Assembly: GCA_022828595.1 (NCBI GenBank)
Contig: JAKGHH010000001.1
Coordinates: forward strand, 122,710,999 to 122,774,998
Origin: Nelumbo lutea
Lineage: Eukaryota > Streptophyta > Magnoliopsida > Proteales > Nelumbonaceae
Length of the DNA stretch: 64,000 bases
Direction of reading: 5' to 3'
Made by a program: the position numbers and the translations under genes. The notes below the pieces were generated by a model, which worked only from the letters and a program-made list of their open reading frames with translations, had not been told where the DNA came from and did not search any database. Of the stretch, positions 43,129-54,959 are shown one piece after another. Positions within the stretch are counted from its first letter, which is position 1; the number at the start of each line of letters is the position of its first letter.

Positions 43129-45958
43129 CCAATCTTAATTTCTCCCACTGAACTGGAGATCAAACTGGCAGGTGAAGCGGCGACAAAAAAAGAATTTTGT
43201 AGGTTTACTTAATTCTTCATTCTGTGATTTCAGCTCTAAAGAGGATGTGAATGTATATGTCATCTCAAGGCTGCTGCCCCCTCCTCTTTTTATAACTTTA
43301 AAGGGATCAGTTCCTAATCCCATTAGGAGTTACTGGTCCAAATCATGTTTGGATCAGAATTCCCTTTAAGTGATAAGGGTAAACTCTTATCTTATCTGTA
43401 GATTATATCAGCATTCTCCTAATCTCATTAGGAAGTTTCTAGATCTGAATCACATTTAGATTTGGACTCTTTGAGTGGATAGGGTCAAGACCCAATCCTA
43501 TCTGCTAATCCAATCCCAGAATTCGCCCCTTATTTAACTTATCAAATTAGCCCAGTTCGAAACGGGCTTTAAGCCCATTAAAGTTATTTACTCACTTAGC
43601 CTTCCTAACTGTTGCCCAATTGGGGCTTTCTTATATGGCGTGGGACCCAAACATTGATCTACACATTAGCCACATTGGTTCAGCACAACCTTTGTTACAA
43701 GGTCTGTCCGAATACACTGTTATGGACAGTACACCCCCTGAAACCCATAACATGGGTTCTATGGGCCTAACACTTACTCTAAGTGGTCCATGGGCCAAGT
43801 CACCTTGTAACACCCAGGGACTGTGGGCAGATGCAGGATTATCTCATCAGGTATTACCCTTAAAGGTCTTACACTTAACCTCTCAGCCCATAATGATCAA
43901 ACATTGCCCAACAAGAGAGGACCTCTCCCTCGACTGCAAGGAACAATGTTGCACTCTCTATTTACATGAATCCCGAGAATTAAAATCTTTCGCAAACAAT
44001 TGGAAACCATAATATATATACTTTTATATCTCATATAAAATATATTTTGCAAAACAAATCTCAATGATTGAACTCGGCTGCCGGCAATCTTGGTTTCCCT
44101 CAGAGAGTGCATCCCCGATCATTACCTTAGTCCGACAAAGGGGCTGATCTTGTCACTATGATCACCCACTCAGATAAATTCTCAGACTGTCCCAATACAC
44201 CCAGGTTTTGACCCCCGCTAAGGATCTCACTGGTTGGCATATCAAAGACAGCCCGATCTGACACCTAGTGCAGTATCATAATCGAGTCTATAGTCAGGTG
44301 TAATTTTCCAGTTTTGCCCATCAATCTCTAAGGTCCAGGGCAATACTGAAGGGATGAGGGATCCATCGTATGGACGCCCAAATCTTGTGGAATAAGGTGG
44401 AAGATTTTCAAAAAAATTTATCTCCCTTTCAATTGGGAATTGCATTCCCTATTTAGAAAATCATATTTTCAATTATCAATCTTGAACCATAAACTGAACC
44501 AGATTTGAACAAAAGCAATAGGAGATGATTATACCTGATATGGAGAACTAATATCTCCCAACGAAGGTGTTCACGCCCAAGGAACGATCCAAAGACTGCT
44601 CCCACTGAAGATGGCACAGTGTAGAATAGAGCAGAATCAACAGTGTTCTTCTCCAAGAACCTATTTCTTCGCAAGAAATAGCAGGATGGCACGTGAGCAT
44701 AGCTTCCTATCAGTCCCCTTACAAGGAACTGATATCAAGATCGAATATTGATTTCTCCCACTAAAGAGGAGGTTGAACTGGCAGGTGAGGCGGCAGCAGG
44801 AAGGAGGCGACAAGAGAGTATTTTCGCAGGTATTCTCAATTCTCTCTTCTGTGATTTCAGCTCTAAAGACTTGCAGTGATTTGATGATCTTGTGATAATC
44901 TAAAGGCTGCCGCCCCCTTCTTTCTTTTGTAACCTTAAAGGATTAGCTCCTAATCCCATTTGGAGTTGCTGATCCAAATCATATTTGGATCAGACATCCC
45001 TTTAGGTGATAAAGATAAACCCTTAGATCAGCCTTCTCCTAATCTCGTTAGGAGGTTTTCAGATCTAAATCATATTTAGATCTAGACTCTCTGAGTGGAT
45101 AGGGTTAAGACCCTATCCTATCTGCTAATCCATCCCAAAATTTGCCCCATATTTAATTAATTAAAACAGCCCAGTTCGAAATGGGCTTTAGGCCCATTAA
45201 GGTCATGTGCTCACTTAGCCTTCTTAACTACTGCCCAGTTGGGCTTTCTTGTATGGTGTGGGACCTAAGCATTGATCTACACATCAGCCACATGGGTTCA
45301 ATCCAGCCTTTGTTACAAGGCCTGGCCGATTCCACTGTTATGGACAGTGCACCCCTATCATATGGGCTCCATGGGCCCAACACTTACCCTAAGTGGTCCC
45401 TGGGCTAAGCCACCTTGTAACACCCAAGGACTGTGGGCAGATGCAAGATTAGCCCATCAGGCATTACCCTCTATGGTCTTACACTCAACCTCTCAACCTA
45501 TAATGATCAAACTTTGCCCGACAAGAGAGGACCTTTCCCTCGATTGCAAGGAACAGTGTTGTACTCTCCGCTTGTATGGATCTCGGGAATTAAAACCTTT
45601 GCAAGCATTTTAGAAACCATAATATATGTACTTTTATATCTCATATAAAATATATCATGCAAGATAAATCTCAATGATTGAAATCGGCTGCCGACAGACT
45701 TGGTTTCTATCAGAGAGAGTGCATCCCCGATCATTACATTTGTCCGACAAAGGGGTTTATCCTGTTACTATGATCATCCACTCAGATGAATTCTCAAACT
45801 GTCCCAACATACCCAGGTTTTGACCCCCGCTAAGGATCTCACTAATTGGTACATCAAAGGCAGCCAAATCCGACACCTAGTGAAGTATCATAATTGAGTC
45901 TAGGAGTCAGGTGTAACTTTCCAGTTTTTCCCATTAATCTCCAAGGTCTAGGGCAATA
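43098..45958. repeat. Pair of 1.25 kb direct repeats, offset about 1.6 kb
   Basis: Copy 1 (43098-44346) and copy 2 (44711-45958) run parallel. Both have 'gtgatttcagctctaaag', 'cctaatcccat', 'cagcccagttcgaaa.gggctt', 'ccacat.ggttcaa', 'acctt.ccctcga.tgcaagg', 'gactcggctgccg' type text, 'atccccgatcatta' and 'acccaggttttgacccccgc'. Between the copies are 364 unique bases. Frames inside (for example 43620-44012 and 45272-45613) are parallel because of the repeat, not because of coding. They could be LTRs of an element with a tiny interior or a plain tandem duplication. No TG/CA ends, primer site or protein domain decide this. Confidence 0.8.
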
Positions 45959-45960
45959 TT

Positions 45961-46610
45961 AAAAATCTGGTCCGGTTCAAAGGTTCAATTGATCCTACAC
46001 TGCATGTGCCTAAGGTCTCACCATGGCGACTGAAACAGGCCACCCCAACCGACTTGGTGGCATATCAGTGTCAGCTTTATCAGGATAGGTTTCCCTAGAC
46101 CGACCCACTGGCTGTGAACATTCTAAACTAACACGAGTCTCATTAAGTGTCCAGTTTAAGGGTCTTACACAGAAACATACCAAGGGAACATGAATCAAAT
46201 ATTTACTCTATTCATTTACAATAAATTCATAATGTACATCATTCTGATTGAAGTTAATGGCATTCAAAACTATCCAACAAATACTGAAAATTTGGTTCGG
46301 TTCAAAGATTCAATCAATCCTACACTACATGTGCATCGGGTCTCACTCTGGTGGCTGAAACAGGCCACCCCAATATTTGATAGCACACCAGTGTCAACCT
46401 TGATAGGATAAATCTCCCCAAACTTATCCAACGGTTGTGAACATTGTAAACTAACACGAGTCTCATAAGTGTCCGGTTTAAGGGTATTATACAAAAACAC
46501 ACCACAGGAACACAAATCAAATATGTACTTTATTCATTTACAATAAATTTATAATGTACATTATTTTGATTGGAGCTAAGAGCATACAACTGTCTAACAA
46601 AGACAATTAT
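45961..46610. repeat. 325 bp tandem repeat, two copies
   Basis: Copy 1 starts 45961 (aaaaatctggtccggttcaa) and copy 2 starts 46286 (gaaaatttggttcggttcaa). Both continue with 'ctgaaacaggccaccccaa', 'ctaacacgagtctcat' and 'tttacaataaatt.ataatgtac'. The repeat directly follows the 1.25 kb repeat system and may be part of it. Non-coding. Confidence 0.8.
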
Positions 46611-46835
46611 TTATTCATTTACAATCAAATATGTAATTTATTCATTTGCAATTATTTATTATCTTCATGTTCAATGTATTTAATGTATTCAATAATATGC
46701 AGGTATTCTTATACAAAAACATCTACTATGCTGTTATGGTTCTACCAGAAGTTTTATTTATAAAACAGAATCTATAATATTATATAATAGTAACATTCAT
46801 AAACATCCATTAATAATTAATCTAACAATTTTTCA

Positions 46836-48424
46836 GAAGAGAAACGTGCACGAAGACGTGAGTATGAGAGAAGAAGATATGCACGTCAAGTAGAAAAAAG
46901 AAAGGTACAAGGTAAAGAAAATGTGTATCCAAATAAAAGGAAAAAGAAGAGTTTGATTGCAGAAATAGAAGATCAAGAAGATAATATTGACTACAACTTT
47001 CTTCAAGGTTATAATCTCACTTATTAGATAACTCATTCATTATTCATATTTATATAAAAATTTAAAATTATCAATAACATATATGATATGTAGGTGAATC
47101 TTCTACTGCTCCCATTACAAAAAACACACATGAATTAGAGAAAGTTCCAACATGCAACTTTTGTGGCGCTATGAGATTTGAATATGAGCCCCTAAGTTTC
47201 TATTGCTAGAGTGGTCAAGTTTACTTACCTTCAACTCCTATTCCAAGTGATTTATACAGGCTATACACCTCAGCGGATGATGATGCCATTGAATTCCGAA
47301 ACAACATTAGAGGATATAACAGTATATTCTCCTTCATATCATTTGGAGTGCACCTAGATAAAGAATTGGCCACCTCCAATATAGATGTTTACACCTTTCG
47401 AGCTCAAGGTCGAATTTATCATGACCTACCACCAATTACAGCCACGGAGAATACCCCATGCTTCCTACAATTATACTTTTATGACACAGAAAATGAAGTG
47501 GCAAATAGAATGAGTAAAATTGGTGCCAAAGAGCTGAATAAGGAAACAATTGAGAAGCTGATAACAATATTATCTATGAATCCATACTCAGTTCTTTCAA
47601 AATCTTAGAGATGTTGAACATTTAGAGAAGTATGAAATATGCATAAGTGATGTGAAATTAGATCAAAGAGTGTACAATGCACCATGATTTTTAAAAACAA
47701 ACTGGTAACCATACCAGTTAGAGGTCCAATTACCAGTTCAAGCGGTTTGATTATTTGACCCAGACAGTCGGCCCGTTCTGACCAAAAAAATTAAAAAAAA
47801 AAATTTAAATCAAAACAATTCATACATGGTGAACAAGCAATGCAAATACCATTATCCTAGAAAAGTCTCAGAGTATACCATGCAAGGTACAGATTCATAT
47901 CCCATATATTGAAGGCAAAGTAATGGTCGGAGTGCGTTTGTTCCTAACAAAACTTCAATAATCAATGGGTTATCCCTTATAACCCATATTTGTTGGAAAG
48001 ATATAATTTCCACATCATTGTCGAGATTTGTTCTGGGATTAAGGCAGTTAAATATCTATACAAGTATATTTACAAGGGGCATGATTGAGTAGCAATTTTT
48101 ATTGCACATTCTGATGGAGATAATATCATCAATGAAATAAAACAATTTCAAGATGCAAGGTGGGTTTCAGCCCAAGAAGCAATATGGAGAATATTTCAAT
48201 TCGGATTAAATGAAATTTATCCATCTATAATCAATTTGCAATTGCATCTACCAAACCAACAATGCATTTGCTACTGGGAGAACCAAAACCTACTTCAACT
48301 TGTAAATTCAAATAATGCATCTACAATAATGCTAACAAATTTCTTTCGGACTTGTTCAAGAGATGAAAATGCAAGGAAATATTTATATCGTGAGTTCCTT
48401 GAGCATTATGATTGGATAAAATAA
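46836..48424 (+). pseudogene. Helitron Rep region
   Basis: The first exon-like piece is basic (EKRARRREYERRRYARQ, 46836-47026). The second (47095-47608) has 'CNFCGAMRFEYEP', 'YTSADDDAIEFRNNIRGYNS', then 'FRAQGRIYHDLPPI' and 'PCFLQLYFYDTENE', all typical of the Helitron N-terminal region. From 47951, 'IPYNPYLLERYNFHIIVEIC' and 'AVKYLYKYIYKGHD' follow. This is the Rep part holding the two Tyr that attack DNA, followed by a stop. The HUH metal-binding segment expected between the two blocks is missing, replaced by unrelated DNA (47610-47950) that includes a relative of the 30859-31177 element. Confidence 0.85.
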
Positions 48425-49833
48425 GCCAAAAAATGAACCCCTAGAAAGAAAAAAGAGGCTATTGGTCGTATAGTCGGTGCAAATCTTTCTGAAGGAGAAA
48501 GGTTTTACTTGAGGCTCCTATTAAACAATATCCTTGGTCCAACATCATATGAATATTTGTTAACTGTTAATGGAAAACGGTGTTCATCCTTCAAGGAATC
48601 AGTTAAGAGAAGGCATTTATTAGAGTTAGACCAAAGTTTATTAGAATGTTTAGAAGAAGCATCGTTGTTTCGTATGCCAACAGCAATGCGATGGCTCTTT
48701 GCAACAATTTTAATCTTCTGTGAAGCAACAAATGTGAAGAAGTGCTACAACAGAGCTTTTAGGAAGAGCAAATCAAATTATATCGAATGAAGCACCGATG
48801 CCAAAGAAAATCAATTGAAACACTAGATAGAAATCTTAAAGACATCATGAACAATGGTTTACCATTTGGAGGAAAAGTCATCGTATTTGGTGGAGATTTT
48901 CGACAAGTCCTTCCTATAGTTCGTAGAGGAACAAGATTAGAGATAATTGATGCAAGTCTTGTAAAATCCTACATATGGGCATGTATGGAAAAATTTGAAC
49001 TTACAATGAATATAAAGGTCATCTCAGATCTTTGTTTCAGTGAATTTTTAATGAATGTTGGAAATGTAACAAAACTAGTGATACAAAATGATATGATTGA
49101 AATTCCACCAATCATGGTAATCGAAAGCAAAAAAGATGAAACAGATAAAAAAGAGTTGATCCACTGAGTGTTCCCATCACTATAGGAGAATGTTGATTCA
49201 ATTGATTACATAATAAAACGTGTGATCTTGGCGATGAAGAATGAATACGTAGATTCATTGAATGACAAGTTGATTCAGATTTTTTCGGGGGAGATGATCA
49301 CTTACTTCAGTTATGACTTAGCAAAAGATTACACCAATAATTACTACCCCATTGATTCCTTAAATTCAATAACTCCTAACAGATTACCTCCACATCGATT
49401 CCATTTAAAAGTGAATTGCCTTATCATTCTTCTTCGAAACTTAGATCCACCGAACTTTTTATGCAATGGCACAAGAATGGTTTGCAAGAGTTTCCAACGC
49501 AATGTCATACATGAACAAACTGCTGCAAGATAACATGTCGGAAATCAAGTTTTTCTTCCACGAATTCCACTCTCACCATCTGAAGATGAAAGGTTCCCAT
49601 TTAAACTCAAGCGAAAATAATTTTTTATTCGTTTAAGTTTTGCAATGACAATAAATAAAGCTCAAGGCCAGACAATTCCACATATAGGCATTTATCTTCC
49701 AAAACATGTATTCTCACATGGACAACTATACATTGCTTTGTCAAGAGGATTATCATCTTCAACAACAAAAATATTCATCAAAACTGAACAACCAATTAAG
49801 AAAAGAGGAATTTTCACAAAAAAAAAAATATAG
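48425..49833 (+). pseudogene. Helitron Pif1-like helicase region
   Basis: Continues from Rep with 'GERFYLRLLLNNILGPTSYE', then helicase motifs: a remnant 'NEAPMPKK' of the Walker B area (about 48785), 'KVIVFGGDFRQVLPIVRRG' (48860-48930), 'MVCKSFQRNVIHEQ', '[18 protein letters not shown]' (motif V) and '[13 protein letters not shown]' (motif VI). The segment between about 48740 and 48785, which should hold the Walker A loop (GGTGKT), is deleted. Several stops (for example 49165 and 49533) also break it. It cannot encode an active helicase. Confidence 0.87.
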
Positions 49834-49995
49834 TGTACAAAGAAATGTTAACAACATATACCATCTGAATGTGCATTTAAAGACAAGTAATTTTTTTACT
49901 TGTTTTTAGAAATACGATAACTACTTCCAGTTATTTGTCATTTACATTTTACTAATAAATATTTATGTTATTTTCATCTAACACATTTCAAATGT

Positions 49996-52013
49996 TTGTA
50001 TAGAATGGATAAAGAACCAGGTTATGTCCTCCTTAACTTGTTATTTGAAGATGACACAAATTTGACTATGAAGGCATTGATCATACACAAAGGATCGATG
50101 GACACTTACAAAAACTATAGAGGAAGTGGAAAAAAATTCAGGGCCATTGTTTTTGACGAAGAAGTATCCATACCTAACTCTTATTTCCTAAAAAAAATCA
50201 TACTAAAAAATATACTTTGCATTGTAGGAAGAACAAATGCAAGCCATATTGTTTAATTCAATTGCAGAGAAATTTTACGATGATCTTATCCAGAACAAAA
50301 CCTACTTCATCACCAATAGCCAACTAAAGAGCATCAACCCATTATACAAGAATGTCCATAAACAATATGAGCCATGTATTACTGATTTAACAACAAACAT
50401 AGAAGCCGCAATTTCAATCAACTCTACAAAACTTAAATACAATTACATCAATCTTAATGACTTCACCAGATACATCAAAAGTAAAGAGCTTTTTGGTAAG
50501 TAATAAGATTACCATATTTATAAAGTCAACTCGTTTAAAATATTAATAATAATGTAAAGACAGTAACAAACATCATTTTTTTTCAGATGTACTTGCAGTT
50601 GTTATTAACGTTGGCAGATTGCATAAATTTCAATATAAAGAAGAGCATTCCATAAAGAGAGAGCTTACTATATCAACACTTCAGTGTGCTCAATCATCTA
50701 TAAGAAATTTAAATTCATTAATTTAATACTAATTACTTTACATTTTTCCTTTTACAATTGCAGCTCATTGCTTATGACATTATGGAGAGAGTATGCTAAA
50801 GAACAGGGTGAATTCTTATTAAAAGAACTTCACCAAAAACTAGTGGTAGCATTTACATGTTTAACTGCATTAACATTTGAAGGTAATAAATTTGTAATTT
50901 TTAATTCAAATTTACTTAACTTCTTCAACACCTCCTAAAAAAACTTAATATCTATGCAGGTGGCTCTCTTTCTACGACGGTGACCTCAACAATTCAAATT
51001 TATCCACGAATTCCACAGGCAGGAGCAATGAATGAAGTGTATATACTTTTATTATAACTAAACATTTCTACATATCCATATTAATTACAAATATTTCATT
51101 TGTAAAGGTTTAAAAACTCTTTTGTTTTCGAAGATGATATAATATCACATGTCAAATCTAACTTGATAAATCAATTAGAGGAAATCAAAATAAAAGACTT
51201 GATAGAGAGGCAAAGCTTTCAAGTAAATATAACTATCTACGACAACTAAACTTATAATTCTTAACAAATTACGATATTAATATCATTATTATATATTTTC
51301 ACAATATATTAGATTATGTTGCAGAAAAATTACTGCTCAATCAAGGCATTCATCACAGACATAATGCTTGCAGTGATTGTAATAAGAAAATAGATATCAC
51401 AACAATAGGAGAATATTGTAATAAATGCAAGAACGAAGAAGCCACTTACTTAGAAAGGTAATCTATAGCACAAACTTGAAATTGCATTAAAAATTTTAGT
51501 TTTTCTCTACTAAGTATAATAAATTCTACATGAATCAGATACATGTTAAGGTTAAATATATTGGACAACACTAGGAAGATCACTGTGAAAATATTCGAGT
51601 CTGCAAAAAACATCATTGGATGCACAGTATCTGAATTCGTCATTGCACAAAAAGAGGTACTTTAAGATATTTCACATGCATTTTCTATGTATGCATCATA
51701 ATATTATACATCATTATTTTATACTTATAATAATATATTAATATAACACATACTACCATAAACTAATACAAAGTATTCTTACTTGTAGGGTAAATGTGAC
51801 AATCATTTTATGACAAATTTACAAGGTCTCAAAGGAAAGATATACTCCTTCATCATAAAAGTAGACAATAGAAACAATGCAAGTCATACTTCTGAAAAAG
51901 TCATAGCAACAGACATGTTCAAATTACACCACTTAAAAGTGACATGGATAGAAGACGTCGAAGAGAGAAAAGACATAAAATTAAAAAAAAAAATCAAGAC
52001 TGAGAAAGACTGA
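49996..52013 (+). pseudogene. Helitron-associated RPA70-like gene
   Basis: Exon-like blocks separated by AT-rich intron-like DNA: 49996-50190; 50227-50502 ('FNSIAEKFYDDLIQNKTYFI', an OB-fold start); 50587-50690 ('VLAVVINVGRLHKFQ'); 50790-50885 ('TLWREYAKEQGEFLL', then 'AFTCLTALTFEG'); 50959-51040 ('GGSLSTTVTSTIQIYPRIPQ', the classic RPA LSTT..S...I.P block); 51320-51460 with zinc-ribbon Cys pairs (C-S-D-C and C-N-K-C); and 51800-52013 ending in Lys-rich KKKIKTEKD. RPA binds single-stranded DNA; in Helitrons it presumably helps rolling-circle transposition. The frame breaks at several places, for example near 50790. Confidence 0.8.
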
Positions 52014-52017
52014 AATC

Positions 52018-52680
52018 ATCCAAAATTTCAAACATTCAATAGAACTTTTCCATTATTGCAAAAACAACTTTAATTATAATAGGAATTCAATTAAATTTAG
52101 TATTTCAAGTTCTATATGTTCAAAATAAGCTACTATACCTACTTAACTTTGATGTGCTCCTTGAAATTTCAAAGATTCTACATTGTGTGATTTATTTATT
52201 AATCACATATTTTAGTTTCTCTTGTTTCTTTCTATTTGATATTCCATTATACTTCTCTAAATCCATTTTTAAACTCCTTTTGAAGGCTTATTATATTAAA
52301 TTGAAGACTTTTATATCTTTCTCAAAAATGTCATTTATTATCATAGCTCATTTACCTTACCCACCAATTGCAAGGTGTTTTTGCATATAATTTTTTTCCT
52401 GAAGGAAGATGCAAATGAAGTGGGTTCAGTGAAATTTTATTCAACCATTTATGACATTTATTGGAAGTGATGGACCGTAAATATGCATACATGAACAATT
52501 ACCGCTTGCTGGAACCCTACTTCACCATGCTATTTTCCTCACCCAATGTATTCGTGTGCTCATTGTTGAAGAAATTTTACGAACCTGTCAGCTTTGAGAA
52601 TCATAAGCGTGGGTGTGAAGTGAATTTGATTTACTCTTAAGCAATTCAAGTGTAAGTATCTTTTAGGCTTTTTGTACATA
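52018..52680. other. AT-rich DNA downstream of the Helitron core
   Basis: No gene is seen, and no hairpin followed by CTRR that would mark a Helitron 3' end. Confidence 0.4.
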
Positions 52681-53030
52681 TCTATACTATATTACTAATA
52701 AAGGTGCGAACATCCCCATTTTCTGCACTACTCATTGAACCTATACTACCCTTACTTGTCTAACCTCTAAGTTAGTAATTCAATAACCATGGCTCCCACT
52801 ACTTCCAAATAATCAAGGAAGAGGAGCCTATCTCCCACTACTTCCTAATACCGCTTTAGATTTTCTTCCGTTAAGCCTCATCCATTCGGTTTCTCTTTGA
52901 CAACCGAGAAATAAAACCCTATCTTCCACTACTTTCGAATATCACTATAGGTTTTGAATGACCATGAACGTGCTTTTGAATGTTTGGATTTTATGTAACC
53001 AAAATACCCATATCTTCTAACTTGCCCCCA
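52681..53030 (+). mobile_element. Helitron 5' region, copy 2
   Basis: Begins tctatactatattactaata, then 'aaggtgcgaacatccccattttctgcac'-type leader text and 'ttcggtttctctttgacaac', 'cttccactactt'. These are diverged relatives of the blocks in copies at 31202 and 54611. The transition into other sequence near 53030 is not sharp. Confidence 0.6.
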
Positions 53031-54334
53031 TTTTATTTAGGGAGAATGACAGTTCAGCCCATCGTCAAAATTCGTAGGCCCAAAGTACTTTTGGGGTAGG
53101 TTCCAGCTCAGAATTGATGCTAATTCATGGGCAAGCTTTGGTGCATAGAGTGTGGGTTGTTGACACTTTGAATGTTAATAGTTCTGCAATGGAAATAAAA
53201 AATCTACATTGGGTCTATCCGTACTTTTCCATTTTATTTAAGGGGGAGTTTGACCAAGATAGGACATTATTTGTAGATTTTTTTTTAGATTAAATTATTG
53301 AATTTGTGTTGTATCATTCAAAAAAGAATCCAAATGTAGTGTGGCTGACCTAGACAGTCCCTTATCCAATGTACAACTTGGATATATCATATATCAAATC
53401 GTTACTCCAATTGTTAGGGAAAATGTATGTCATGTAGGAGAGGTTCCTACTAGGCCCAACTACAAAACCATTTGCCTATATATAGTATTACAGACTGAGA
53501 TATGATTGATTGTGGTGAAAGGGAAAAATGCTTACTTGATCTTATTAATATAGATTTGAACTTGATCATTGCTAATGCACTACCATAAATTTTCCTTGCA
53601 GCGATGGATTCTTTTTTGCTATGAAAGAAGTTTTGCTTGATCAAGGAAACCAGGGAATTCAAAGCCTTTATCAACTTGAACAGGTTAGAGTGTGATGTAC
53701 CAACTTGTAATTGGAAGGGAAGTTTTTGCCCATTTCTTTTTTTCACTTCAAACCGTGTCTTGATAAATTTGTTCGGCTTCTCTTGGACTCGGGGTCACAT
53801 AGTAGACTCCATTTATTTGATACCTAACTTCAACATAGAACATTACTTGGTTTAATTTTTAAAATTTGGGTTTAACAAGCATGAGAATGCATTCTCGAGT
53901 TTGAGAGTGGCCACTTTGGGTAAAAAAGCCAAAGGTTAGGTCTGTATCCTATTCACCCCTCCCAAGGCTATAGATGGCTAGGACCATTGTTTAGGTTATG
54001 GTTTTTTTTTATCAATATGTAACTTTGGATTTTTATCTAATTCCCTACTTATTGCTTAAGGAGGTTGCCCTTTTAAGTTTGTTTGAGCATGAGAATATAG
54101 TTCAATATTATGGTATAAAAAAGGTATTGCTTCATAGCCATTTTTGAATTTTTCCTATTTTCTTTTTACTATCAGATTTTATCCTTTCCTTTTTCTTGTA
54201 GCAATCTATCATTCAGATTTTTACTTCATCCCACCCCTAAAACTATGTTTTTTACTGTTTAGAATGACAAAACAAGTTATCAATGTTTGATTGCCTTCAA
54301 ATTGCATTCATGGTTGTAAAAAGCATCAGAATTT
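53031..54334. other. Anonymous DNA
   Basis: No family is recognised. The minus frame 53450-53746 and plus frame 53637-53855 overlap each other and lack recognisable motifs. Confidence 0.4.
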
Positions 54335-54600
54335 GCAAGATTTATGAAATTTGTGGTGGGTAATGGTAGTAGGGTGAGGTTCTGGAAAGATGAATGGTGT
54401 GGGGAAGGAATGCTTGGTGAGAGATTTTTCGAGGATAACATAAATTTTGTTCTGAAACTGTTTGTTATGTTTTAGAAAAGGGATAAGCAGATTGTTTTAT
54501 GTCCTACTTCAAGGCAACCATTACTTGATAGGGAATTGGGAGAATGTGTGCTATTCTTCTCTATTTTAGAAAGCATGAAGGCTGACAACAATTGTGAGGC
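54335..54600 (+). pseudogene. LINE ORF2 scrap
   Basis: 'FVVGNGSRVRFWKDEWCGEG' followed by 'MLGERFFED' matches the segment of plant LINE ORF2 before the zinc-finger linker (family form F.VG+G..+RFW.D.WCG...L...FP.LF). A stop follows near 54475. It ends just before the Helitron terminus at 54611. Confidence 0.75.
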
Positions 54601-54610
54601 AGATACAAAA

Positions 54611-54959
54611 TCTATACTATTGATAAAAAAGCGAATAGCTATCCATTCTGGACATTTTGGTGGACATGTACTACCCTTCTTTGTCTAACCGTTTGGCTAG
54701 ATATTGAAAGGCAAAATGGGAATTTTCTGTTCTGTATGCATCTGTTTTGTTGATATACTCTCCCACTACGTTCTCCCTCTTTGGGTTCTCACTCGGAACC
54801 GAGGAAGAACACTCTAACTTCCACTATTTCCCTTTCCCCTAACCTCTCTTGGATTTCTCCCTGTTCGGTTTCTCCCTCAAACCCTCAGTCCTTTGTACCC
54901 TATCCTCCACAAAGACATTATCTCCCATGAACTGGCCCATTTGAGGATGAACTCTCCCA
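54611..54959 (+). mobile_element. Helitron 5' region, copy 3
   Basis: Starts tctatactattgataaaaaa directly after an A (aaaa/TCTATACT), fitting Helitron insertion between A and T. Its 350 bp match the Helitron 5' region at 31202 up to 'tttgaggatgaactctccca'. After that the two copies part completely: here the RING-H2 gene exon begins ('gcattgaaacaaggcattca'). A sharp switch from common Helitron leader to private gene sequence is the expected look of gene capture. Confidence 0.78.

Larger units (their letters stand above)
41210..43135 (-). mobile_element. L1-type LINE 3' part, opposite orientation
   Basis: On the minus strand, from 43135 downwards: zinc-finger linker, a Trp-rich linker, then RNase H ending near 41240. 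It lies tail to tail with the LINE ending at 41196. Two nested tandem duplications, with periods of about 208 and 177 bp, have multiplied the linker part (see the repeat entries). Confidence 0.75.
46836..52017 (+). mobile_element. Decayed Helitron core: Rep, helicase and RPA-like genes
   Basis: Helitrons are rolling-circle transposons. Here a Rep/Pif1-helicase gene is followed in the same orientation by an RPA70-like gene, as in many plant Helitrons. Both have deletions, stops and frameshifts. Neither a 5' TC terminus nor a 3' hairpin with CTRR could be assigned to this copy, so the true borders are unknown. Confidence 0.85.

Noticed and set aside
43098..45958. Endogenous pararetrovirus or ordinary LTR pair
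   Set aside because: No reverse transcriptase, movement protein, coat protein or zinc motif is visible on either strand, and no primer site or TG/CA ends could be set. Left unclassified.
52018..52680. Helitron 3' end of the core element
   Set aside because: I could not find a stable hairpin followed by CTRR and T in this stretch by eye.
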